From the NCBI GenBank assembly GCA_949288455.1, contig CASEKF010000042.1:62001-126000 (forward strand): a stretch of DNA of 64,000 nt, read 5' to 3'. Origin of the DNA: an uncultured bacterium. Its GTDB lineage: Bacteria; Vulcanimicrobiota; CADAWZ01. The first letter of the stretch is position 1. Every line of letters starts with the position of its first letter. The position numbers and the translations under genes were made by a program. Positions 19,295-26,602 of this stretch are shown in pieces. The notes beneath the pieces were generated by a model, which had not been told where the DNA came from, made no database searches, and saw only the letters and a list, made by a program, of their open reading frames with translations.

Positions 19295-20863
19295 ATGCTT
19301 GTCAATTATATTATTAAAAATCGATTTTATGATTCGGTTCTTTTAATGCAGATTGCCAACGACATAAAATCAAAGTTCGGCTTTGAAAAAGTATCCGTTA
19401 TGATGGGTACTCTTCCCAATAAAGATTTGATGAGGGAAACCTGCGTTTTAGCCGACGAGGGCGAAGCGGCCGGAGCGAACGACGTTATAGTGGCGTTTGG
19501 CACAGATAAAGAAGAAGATTTTAAAAAGGCTTTCGAATATTTGAACGATTTGCTTGAGAAGAAAAAAGTGAAATTGGATGCCGGAGGCGTTAACGTTTCG
19601 TATTCCACTATCGAATCGGCTTTTCAAAATCATGACGACGCAAATACCGTATTTATATCGCTTCCGGGTCCTTTTGTGCGATATGAGGCTCAAAAAGCCG
19701 TAAATCTTGGAATGAACGTAATGATTTTTAGCGATAACGTGTCTTTGGAAGATGAGATCGCATTAAAGAAGGCGGCGGAGAAAAAAGGCGTTATAGTAAT
19801 GGGGCCAGATTGCGGAACCGCTATTATAAAAGGTTCCGCTTTGGGGTTTGCCAACGTTATACCTCAAGGACCCGTAGGTATAGCAGGAGCTTCCGGAACC
19901 GGAATTCAAGAATTAACGGTTCTTCTCGCCGATAGAGGCATTGGAGTTTCGCACGCTTTAGGCACAGGAGGCAGAGACGTTTCCGAGGCCGTTGGCGGAA
20001 TCGCTTTGCTGCAAGCGTTGAGAGCGTTGGGAGAAGACGAATCGACAAAAATTATAGCCGTTATTTCAAAGCCTCCATGCGATAAAGTCGTTAATAAAAT
20101 GCTTAAGGAGCTTGAAAGGATATCTAAACCCGCAGTAGTCTGTTTTATGAAAGACGGAGAACTCATGAAAGATTACGCTAACATTCGTTTCGCCGCGACT
20201 ATTGAAGACGAAGTTGGCATTTTAGAAGAACTTATATATGGCGCGCCGTATAAAAAATCGCTCTTCTCTTACGATAAAGAGGTAATAGACGAGCTTGTAT
20301 GCCGTTCCGTCGCCGCGCTTAACGAAGAGCAGAAATATATAAGAGGTCTTTATTCAGGAGGAACGCTCTGCGACGAGGCTTTGATGATTTTGAATCGGGC
20401 TTTTGGGAACGTGTGGTCTAACGCTTCTCTTTATCCCGATAGAAAACTTAAAGACGCTAAAGAGTCTAAAGAACATTCGCTTGTAGATATGGGAGACGAT
20501 GAATTTACCAGAGGAATGCCTCATCCTATGATCGATTTTACCTTAAGAAAGGAGAGGCTGATTAAGGAAGTTCGTCAAAAAGACGTGGCCGTAATATTGT
20601 TAGACGTCGTTTTGGGATACGGTTCTCATATGAATCCCGCCGGCGAATTGGCGGAAGTTATTAGATCGGAAAGAGCTTTAGCTTTAAAGGAAGGGCGCGA
20701 TTTTGTCGTTTGCGCTTATGTGTGCGGAAGCGAAGGAGATCCTCAAAAGCTGGCTGAGCAGAAGAAAATTTTGGAAGACGCTGGCGTAATTCTTATGCCT
20801 AGCAACGCTCAAGCGGCTCGCTTCTGCGTCTTAGTAGCCGGAAGAGGCAAAATAACTTTATAA
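19295..20863 (+). CDS. allF: FdrA/AllF acyl-CoA synthetase-like carbamoyltransferase subunit
   Basis: 522 aa from ATG 19295 with AAGAGG seven bases before; a TTG two codons earlier is less likely. It resembles succinyl-CoA synthetase alpha subunits: VMGPDCGTAIIKG, VGIAGASGTGIQEL, HALGTGGRDVSEAVGG, and a second half with LYSGGTLCDEALMIL and PHPMIDFTLR. This is the FdrA family. With AllG and AllH it forms an oxamate carbamoyltransferase in E. coli. Six bases after allH stops is its ribosome-site region, so translation is probably coupled. Confidence 0.92.
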   Translation: MLVNYIIKNRFYDSVLLMQIANDIKSKFGFEKVSVMMGTLPNKDLMRETCVLADEGEAAGANDVIVAFGTDKEEDFKKAFEYLNDLLEKKKVKLDAGGVNVSYSTIESAFQNHDDANTVFISLPGPFVRYEAQKAVNLGMNVMIFSDNVSLEDEIALKKAAEKKGVIVMGPDCGTAIIKGSALGFANVIPQGPVGIAGASGTGIQELTVLLADRGIGVSHALGTGGRDVSEAVGGIALLQALRALGEDESTKIIAVISKPPCDKVVNKMLKELERISKPAVVCFMKDGELMKDYANIRFAATIEDEVGILEELIYGAPYKKSLFSYDKEVIDELVCRSVAALNEEQKYIRGLYSGGTLCDEALMILNRAFGNVWSNASLYPDRKLKDAKESKEHSLVDMGDDEFTRGMPHPMIDFTLRKERLIKEVRQKDVAVILLDVVLGYGSHMNPAGELAEVIRSERALALKEGRDFVVCAYVCGSEGDPQKLAEQKKILEDAGVILMPSNAQAARFCVLVAGRGKITL

Positions 20864-20894
20864 ACTGGAAAATTTTTGAAAGGATATATATTGC

Positions 20895-22301
20895 ATGTCA
20901 GTTCATATAAATAATCTGCTTAAAAACGGTCCGAGCGTTATTTCAATGGGTTTGCCTTTATTCGGCGAAGCTCTTAAAGAACAAGGCGTAAAAACTGATC
21001 ATATAGATTGGAAACCTCCTTGCGAAGGAGATCCGGAACTTATATCGATTTTATCGTCTCTTCAGTCGGAAGAAGTAGAGAAAGCTAACTCGTTAGCTCT
21101 CGACAGACTTATAAATTCCACGCCCGTATTGGTCGATCTTGCTCCCGCCGCGGAAGTCCTGCCGGATATGGATAAACATACTATATTACATGCAGGACCT
21201 CCTATTTCTTGGGAAAGAATGTGCGGTCCTATGAAAGGCGCCGTTTTGGGTGCCGTAGTATACGAAGGTCTTGCAGATAACTTAAATGAAGCGGAAAAAT
21301 TGGTCGAGTCAGGAAAAATACGTCTTGATTCTTGCCATCATCATAACGCGGTCGGACCTATGGCCGGAGTTACTTCGGCCTCTATGTATATGTTTGTCGT
21401 AGAAAACGTCTCATTTAATAATAGAGGATTTTGTAATTTAAACGAGGGGCTAGGCAAAGTTTTGAGGTTTGGAGCCAACGACGCCGAAGTTTTAAAAAGG
21501 TTAAAGTGGATGGAGTCGACGCTTGGCCCGGCTTTGAAAAAAGCCGTAAAATTGTCGGGAGGAATCGATATAAAGAACATTACTTCCCAGGCTCTGTTAA
21601 TGGGAGACGAGTGCCATAATAGAAATGTAGGAGGCACTTTACAGTTTTTAAAAGTTATAACTCCTTATCTTTTAAAAACTGATACTCCTTATTCCGATAT
21701 AAGAGATATTTTTGATTTTATCGCCGGCAACGCGCATTTTTATTTGAATTTGTCGATGGCCTCTTGTAAAGCTACCGCAGATTCGATAAAAGGCATTGAA
21801 AAATCTACTATTTTGTACTGTATGGCCCGTAATGGAGTAGAAATCGGAATTAGAGTCGCCGGTTTAGGAGACGAATGGTTCACGGCTCCTTCAGGTATGC
21901 CTGACGGCCTTTATTTTTCCGGTTTTTCAAAAGCAGATTCTAATCCTGACTTAGGAGATAGCACTATTTCCGAAGTTGCCGGCATAGGTGCGGTCGCTAT
22001 GGCCGCGGCTCCCGCGATAGTAAAGTTTGTAGGGGGAAGCGCGTCTATGGCTTTAGAATCTACTATGAAAATGTATCAAATTACATATGGAAGCCATAGA
22101 GATTTTACTATTCCTTCTTTAGACTTTATGGGAACGCCTCTTGGCTTTGATTTAAGAAAGATTATGGAAACCGGAATCACTCCTATTATCAATACCGGCA
22201 TAGCGCATAAAAAAGCCGGCATAGGTCAGATTGGAGCGGGTATTTTAGATGCCCCTAAAGGCGGATTTAAAAAGGCTTTATTGGCTTTTGGCAGAAAATA
22301 A
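20895..22301 (+). CDS. allG: DUF1116 protein, AllG/YlbE-type
   Basis: 468 aa. Motifs HHHNAVGPMAGVTSASMYMF near residue 155 and CHNRNVGGTLQFLK, GMPDGLYFSGFS further on identify DUF1116. AllG is the third subunit of the oxamate carbamoyltransferase system, converting oxamic acid carbamoyl group and phosphate. It lies 31 bp after allF. A uridine phosphorylase follows 46 bp later, which suggests the cluster may serve pyrimidine or ureide breakdown rather than allantoin alone; that is inference. Confidence 0.9.
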   Translation: MSVHINNLLKNGPSVISMGLPLFGEALKEQGVKTDHIDWKPPCEGDPELISILSSLQSEEVEKANSLALDRLINSTPVLVDLAPAAEVLPDMDKHTILHAGPPISWERMCGPMKGAVLGAVVYEGLADNLNEAEKLVESGKIRLDSCHHHNAVGPMAGVTSASMYMFVVENVSFNNRGFCNLNEGLGKVLRFGANDAEVLKRLKWMESTLGPALKKAVKLSGGIDIKNITSQALLMGDECHNRNVGGTLQFLKVITPYLLKTDTPYSDIRDIFDFIAGNAHFYLNLSMASCKATADSIKGIEKSTILYCMARNGVEIGIRVAGLGDEWFTAPSGMPDGLYFSGFSKADSNPDLGDSTISEVAGIGAVAMAAAPAIVKFVGGSASMALESTMKMYQITYGSHRDFTIPSLDFMGTPLGFDLRKIMETGITPIINTGIAHKKAGIGQIGAGILDAPKGGFKKALLAFGRK

Positions 22302-22347
22302 GCTGTCATTAAGTCGTTGACAATAAAATAAGGAGAGATGTTTGTAA

Positions 22348-23088
22348 ATGGCTAAACAGTATCATATAGGACTTGATAAAGGCGACGTCGGGCGCTATGT
22401 TATTCTTCCCGGAGATCCTGGAAGAGTTCCGGTTATAGCAAGTTTTTTGGACAAGGCGGAGAAAGTCGCTCAAAATAGGGAATATACTACTTATACAGGC
22501 TACGTGGGAGATATTAAGGTCTCGGTAACTTCTACCGGTATCGGCTGCCCAAGCGCGGCTATAGCTCTGGAAGAACTGGTAAAAATAGGGGCGGATACTT
22601 TTATAAGAGTCGGTACTGCCGGAGGTCTTCAGCCTTCTATTGATTTGGGAGATCTTGTTATTCCTACAGGAGCTATAAGAGAAGAAGGAACTACCAGACA
22701 ATATATTCCTCTAAGCTTTCCTGCGGTGCCTGATTTAGACGTTACCGTAGCTTTGCGCGAAGCCGCTAGAAAACTTGGATTTAAATCTCATACCGGAGTT
22801 TGTCACTGTAAAGACGCGTTCTTTATAGAAGGAGACGAGGCCCTTCCTATAGCGGAAGAAAATAAGAATTTGTGGAAAGCTTGGGAGAGAGCAAACGTTT
22901 TGGCTACTTCTATGGAGGACGCCGCTTTATTCGTTATTTCGCAGATAAGACGGGTAAGAGTAGGGGAAGTTTTGGCGATTATAGGTTTGACATATAAGGA
23001 CGCTCCTATAGTAGATAAGAGATTAGGCGTAGAAGACGCTATAAAAACTGCCGTAGAAGCAATAAAAATTCTTGACGCCGCTAAGTAA
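22348..23088 (+). CDS. udp: Uridine phosphorylase family nucleoside phosphorylase
   Basis: 246 aa. YVILPGDPGRVPVIASFL, NREYTTYTGYVG, VTSTGIGCPSAAIALEEL, FIRVGTAGGLQP and SMEDAALFVIS (substrate Glu region) are the nucleoside phosphorylase NP-I motifs, closest to Udp. It would split uridine and phosphate to uracil and ribose-1-phosphate. It ends the plus-strand block; a strong hairpin follows. Substrate could be another pyrimidine nucleoside; the family is firm, the exact specificity is not. Confidence 0.9.
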   Translation: MAKQYHIGLDKGDVGRYVILPGDPGRVPVIASFLDKAEKVAQNREYTTYTGYVGDIKVSVTSTGIGCPSAAIALEELVKIGADTFIRVGTAGGLQPSIDLGDLVIPTGAIREEGTTRQYIPLSFPAVPDLDVTVALREAARKLGFKSHTGVCHCKDAFFIEGDEALPIAEENKNLWKAWERANVLATSMEDAALFVISQIRRVRVGEVLAIIGLTYKDAPIVDKRLGVEDAIKTAVEAIKILDAAK

Positions 23089-23124
23089 ATAGGCTGAATG
23101 CGTCGAGATTAGTAAAGCGGGGTT

Positions 23125-23180
23125 AATCGATATAAATCAGGGGTTGGCTTAATCACGCCAACCCCTGATTTATATCGATT
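23125..23180. terminator. Long perfect hairpin between convergent genes
   Basis: A 24-bp perfect inverted repeat (23125-23148 and 23157-23180) with an 8-base loop, followed by TTTTTATATTTTATT. It probably terminates udp and, from the other side, the FHA gene. The stem is much longer than a standard terminator. Confidence 0.85.
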
Positions 23181-23204
23181 TTTATATTTTATTGTAATTA
23201 ATTT

Positions 23205-23510
23205 TTACATAGTGACTTTTATATAGGTTTCTCCTATTTTTATTAAATCTCCGTCGTTAAGGCTTCTTTTGCCTATGGAACCGCCTATTTTGGTTCCGTT
23301 TACAAACGTTGAGTTCATGCTTCTCAAATCGTCTATATATACTCTGCCGGCATCGTATGTTAATTCGGCATGATCCCTTGACGCCGTATCGTCATAGGGA
23401 ATAGCGATTTCGTTATCTTCAGGAGATCTGCCTATCTTAATAGGAAAAGAATCGCAGTCGAAGATCAATCCGTCGTATATGCCGCTTACTATTTCAAGAG
23501 TACACTTCAT
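23205..23510 (-). CDS. Single FHA-domain protein
   Basis: 101 aa, essentially only an FHA domain. IKIGRSPEDNEI (GR motif), SRDHAELTYDAGRVYI (SxxHAE) and LRSMNSTFVNGTKIG (NxTFVNG) are present, the residues that bind phosphothreonine. It lies 12 bp downstream of the Clp-N/repeat protein on the same strand, so they form an operon. A Ser/Thr kinase encoded at 31150-33075 could supply phosphorylated partners; this link is inference. Confidence 0.93.
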   Translation of the reverse strand: MKCTLEIVSGIYDGLIFDCDSFPIKIGRSPEDNEIAIPYDDTASRDHAELTYDAGRVYIDDLRSMNSTFVNGTKIGGSIGKRSLNDGDLIKIGETYIKVTM

Positions 23511-23522
23511 CGTTTTCTCCTA

Positions 23523-25424
23523 TTATGCTTTTTTACTCATTACGCCGATTTTAATCATTTCGGCTTCAGGTTTAAGCGTTTTTGAATTTTGAGCCGCCGA
23601 TCCTCCCGGCATTGTTTCATACATTTCGCTCCAGTGAAAACCTTCTTGCAATGTGTCTATAGTTTTTGCAAGATACTGGTTTGAATTTTGAATAATCGCG
23701 TTAATATCCGTATGTTCTCTGAATTTTCTGTATAAGGCTACCGATGAAGTTCCGGGTATGAATTTAATTTTATTGACCGCTTCTCTTAGCTTGCTGTGTT
23801 CGTTTGAAGCTTTGATGCCTTTTTCGAATTGACGTTCCTTTCTTAATATAGTAGTTTCTGAACTACGAATATCTTTAGGAAGTATCTTTGTAGAAGAATC
23901 ATACTCTTCTTGCTCTGTCTGCCTCTCTTGCTCCTCCTGCCGATTCGTCTCTGTCTGCCGCGCTTGCTCCTCCTGCCGATTCGTCTCTGTCTGTTGCGCT
24001 TGCTCCTCCTGCCGATTGAACTCTGTCTGTTGCGCTTGTTCCTCCTGCCGATTCGTCTCTGTCTGTTGCGCTTGCTCCTCCTGCCGATTCGTCTCTGTCT
24101 GGTGCGCTTGCTCCTCCTGCCGATTGAGCTCTGTCTGTTGCGCTTGCTCTTCCTGCCGATTGAGCTCTGTCTGCTGCGCTTGCTCCTCCTGCCGATTCGG
24201 CTCTGTTTGCCGCGCTTGCTCTTCCTGCCGATTCGGCTCTGTCTGCAGCTCTTGCTCTTCCTGCCGATTCGGCTCTGTCTGCAACTCTTGCTCCTCCTGC
24301 CGACTTAGCTCTGTCTGCTGCGCTTGCTCCTCCTGATGTTGGCTTTTCGCTTTAAATAGAGAGCGCTGAGGAGGCGCGTCTGACGAACTTCTAAAAGGAG
24401 ATCTGGCTAAAGCCGCTTTTATAGAAGAAGATAAATCTTCCAGAACAGTCTCGTATTCTTCCTGAGTTAAAGAAGAATATATTAATTCTTCAAAGTATAT
24501 TTTTTTCTTTTTATATACAAGTCGTTCCGGCAGCGGCCCATATTGCTCGAAAAGCTTTAAGAACCCTTCGAAGATATGCTGAGGCATGCCTCTGTTTATT
24601 AATTCTTTTTCTGAATAAGTGTATTGGTCTCCTATATTTAGAGTTCTGTTTTGTTCTTCCTCATGAGGCTCCGGATTACTTTCGGTATGAAGATCCGTAG
24701 ACGCAGGTTCGGTTGTTTCTTCTTGCGGCGGCTTAGTCGGCTCTATTTCGACCGCAGCGGCTTCGTATGATTCTTGTTCGTTAAGTTCGACGCTGTTTGC
24801 TTGATTTAATTCTGCGTTAGCAGTCGCATTCTCTAAATTTTTATCTTTTTTACTGAATAGGTTATTCAAAATATTAAAAGGATTGACATGCAGAGTTTTT
24901 TCTTCTTTATCCGGCGTAACGTTTGCGTCCCCTTGTTTGAAAAGTTCGGTTTCCTTCGTTAAAAAAATATTTATAGATTTTGAGTTATATAGAGATTCAG
25001 ATTCCATCCAGTTTTTGATGGGAAGATTAATGCTTTTAAACAGAGCGTTTAATATATGAATTTCATAAACTTCTATAGGAGTATTAAATTGAGTAGAGGT
25101 TATCGCTTCGTTCCAGGTATTCTGCATCCTTGGAGTTACAAAATATCCGTATTCTTTCCACCATCTGGGTTCGCTTTTGAATTGAGGATAAGCTTGCTGC
25201 ATTAAAACGGAAACTTTTTTCTTTGCGTTCCATTTAGGTTGGTTAATATATTTTCTGATTATAGAATTTTTATTTAAAAGGAAAGCTCCTAGAAAGTGTT
25301 CTTGTCCTATAAAATAATGTTTGTGCTTTTTTGAAAGATTTTTAGCTTCTATATAATAGTCGCTCATAGAAGCGTTAAATTCGGAAAAAAAATTATCTGC
25401 TATTAACGGTTCGCTTGCGTTCAT
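23523..25424 (-). CDS. Clp-N-like repeat protein with Gln/Glu-rich tandem repeat
   Basis: 633 aa. The N-terminus looks like a double Clp N-terminal repeat without any ATPase: KHYFIGQEHFLGAFLL (about 37-52) and FVTPRMQNTWNEAITS (about 94-110) resemble ClpC repeats with GTEHILLG and FTPRAKKVLE. An acidic linker and a second small domain follow (about 265-345, ELINRGMPQHIFEGFLKLFE). Residues about 361-507 are a 12-residue repeat, consensus NRQEEQAQQTET, about 11 complete copies. The tail (507-633) is ordered-looking and contains GFHWSEMYETMPGG. There is no signal or membrane helix. It might be an adaptor or scaffold. An FHA protein is encoded next to it. Confidence 0.75.
   Translation of the reverse strand: MNASEPLIADNFFSEFNASMSDYYIEAKNLSKKHKHYFIGQEHFLGAFLLNKNSIIRKYINQPKWNAKKKVSVLMQQAYPQFKSEPRWWKEYGYFVTPRMQNTWNEAITSTQFNTPIEVYEIHILNALFKSINLPIKNWMESESLYNSKSINIFLTKETELFKQGDANVTPDKEEKTLHVNPFNILNNLFSKKDKNLENATANAELNQANSVELNEQESYEAAAVEIEPTKPPQEETTEPASTDLHTESNPEPHEEEQNRTLNIGDQYTYSEKELINRGMPQHIFEGFLKLFEQYGPLPERLVYKKKKIYFEELIYSSLTQEEYETVLEDLSSSIKAALARSPFRSSSDAPPQRSLFKAKSQHQEEQAQQTELSRQEEQELQTEPNRQEEQELQTEPNRQEEQARQTEPNRQEEQAQQTELNRQEEQAQQTELNRQEEQAHQTETNRQEEQAQQTETNRQEEQAQQTEFNRQEEQAQQTETNRQEEQARQTETNRQEEQERQTEQEEYDSSTKILPKDIRSSETTILRKERQFEKGIKASNEHSKLREAVNKIKFIPGTSSVALYRKFREHTDINAIIQNSNQYLAKTIDTLQEGFHWSEMYETMPGGSAAQNSKTLKPEAEMIKIGVMSKKA
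23905..24345 (-). repeat. In-frame 36-bp tandem repeat (about 12 units)
   Basis: About 11 complete units plus partial ends of a 36-bp unit encoding E-x-NRQEEQ-xx-QT. Unit-to-unit changes cluster at two codons (Thr, Leu, Pro, Phe or Ser before Asn or Arg; Ala, Glu with Gln, Arg, His or Leu later), while the RQEEQ core is constant. The repeat length is a multiple of three, so copy number can vary without breaking the frame. Confidence 0.95.
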
Positions 25425-25788
25425 ATATTTCTCCGTAACGTAAAAATTTCCGATTGACTTGACAAAAACGTCAAAGAACTATCCTAAAACAATTTCTTCT
25501 TTATAAAAATAAAATCCTTCATACTTTTACTTTGGAATTGCTTGAACGGCGGCTTTGTTGACTAATATGAGCAATTTTCTTTGATATTTTAAGCGCGTAA
25601 GCGCTATCGCGATTTGTGATTTGTAAAAAAACAAGGAAATAAATTGGCAGAACGTCGTTTTGCGCTTCGAATTAAGTTTGAAATAATTTTGCAAACAGGC
25701 GGGATTTGCGGATTGGAGATTGACGAAGAAAAATAGGAAAAAGCTTTCGAAGCTTCGTTGTGGCAGCTAAAAAAATTCTTGATAATTT
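25425..25788. other. Intergenic region between rex and the Clp-N-like gene
   Basis: About 360 bp between rex (whose stop is at 25789) and the start of the Clp-N-like gene, both on the minus strand. No open frame or RNA was recognised. It should carry the promoter of the Clp-N/FHA operon. TTGACAAAAACGTCAA near 25458-25473 holds a -35-like box and a small TTGAC/GTCAA inverted repeat. Confidence 0.4.
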
Positions 25789-26520
25789 TTATTCTTTAGA
25801 AAATTTACCGTAATTAGTATATGCGCAGTCGTCGCAGTTTTTGCAAATACTTTCGGGATCTTTGACGCATGAAAAAATGTCTGACGCCGCTCCCGGACTG
25901 CCCGGAATAAGCTGCAGAAACGTCACGAAACTTGCCACTAGGTCATGATTCCATACCAAAACGTTTCTAGGATGCGATATATTAACGGGAGCGAAATTCC
26001 AAACGGCCTCGATCCCGTATGAGAAAAGTTTATTCGCTACGTTTTGCGCCGCTTTTGCCGGAACTGTAAGTATTACTATTTTTATATCGTTATCCTTAAT
26101 ATAAGATTCCAATTCGTCCATTGATAAAATATCTTTGCCTGCGATATGAGCTCCGACCATATTAGGATTTACGTCGAACAACGCTTTAATTTTCATGCCC
26201 TGATTGGCAAAGCCTTCGTATTTGGCAAGCGCGATGCCTAAGTTGCCTGCCCCGACGATTATAATATTGCGTTGTTTATCAAATCCTAAAAACGTTCTTA
26301 GATATTCGGCGAGTTCCTTTGTATTGAATCCTATTTTTGGCTTTCCTCCGTATCCTATGGCGGCTATATCTTTACGAACTTGCGTCGGATCTATATTAAG
26401 GACGTCGGCTATATTGGAGCTTGATATATATTGTTCGCCCATATCTACGGCATGCCGAACAATGTTGTAATATAGAGGAAGTCTTCTTAAAGTTGGTATT
26501 GACAGACGTTTTTTTGCCAT
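25789..26520 (-). CDS. rex: Redox-sensing transcriptional repressor Rex, with extra Cys-rich tail
   Basis: 243 aa against about 210-225 in most Rex proteins. The N-terminal winged helix (IPTLRRLPLYYNIVRHAVD, LNIDPTQVRKDIAAIG) and Rossmann NAD-binding domain (IIIVGAGNLGIALAKYEGF, ALFDVNPNMVG, VWNFAPVNI) are complete. Rex senses the NADH/NAD+ ratio and represses fermentative and hydrogenase genes when NAD+ is high. The last 30 residues are unusual: FSCVKDPESICKNCDDCAY, a CxxCxxC motif plus one more Cys. It follows hydCBA on the same strand, and a Rex-like operator lies before hydC, so autoregulation is likely. Confidence 0.95.
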   Translation of the reverse strand: MAKKRLSIPTLRRLPLYYNIVRHAVDMGEQYISSSNIADVLNIDPTQVRKDIAAIGYGGKPKIGFNTKELAEYLRTFLGFDKQRNIIIVGAGNLGIALAKYEGFANQGMKIKALFDVNPNMVGAHIAGKDILSMDELESYIKDNDIKIVILTVPAKAAQNVANKLFSYGIEAVWNFAPVNISHPRNVLVWNHDLVASFVTFLQLIPGSPGAASDIFSCVKDPESICKNCDDCAYTNYGKFSKE

Positions 26521-26552
26521 TTTTCAGACGGTATTCCTTTATTGAAAATATC

Positions 26553-26591
26553 AGGCTGCCGCAACGTATAAAATATAACTAGCGGCAGCCT
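26553..26591 (-). terminator. Hairpin between hydA and rex
   Basis: AGGCTGCCGC at 26553-26562 pairs perfectly with GCGGCAGCCT at 26582-26591, loop 19. There is no U-run on the minus side, so it may only attenuate or stabilise the hyd message rather than end it. Confidence 0.5.
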
Positions 26592-26602
26592 TTGTAAGTA
26601 TT

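Noticed and set aside
23910-24336. Plus-strand open frames over the tandem repeat
   Set aside because: They arise from a repeat whose length is a multiple of three; they lack ribosome sites and show simple Leu/Cys/Arg patterns.
23905-24345. 36-bp repeats considered as a CRISPR array
   Set aside because: The units are directly adjacent with no spacers, stay in the coding frame of a minus-strand gene, and differ only in codon changes.
23523-25424. Clp-N/FHA pair read as part of a type VI secretion system
   Set aside because: No Tss genes, Hcp, VgrG or a ClpV ATPase are in the window; shared domains alone are not enough.
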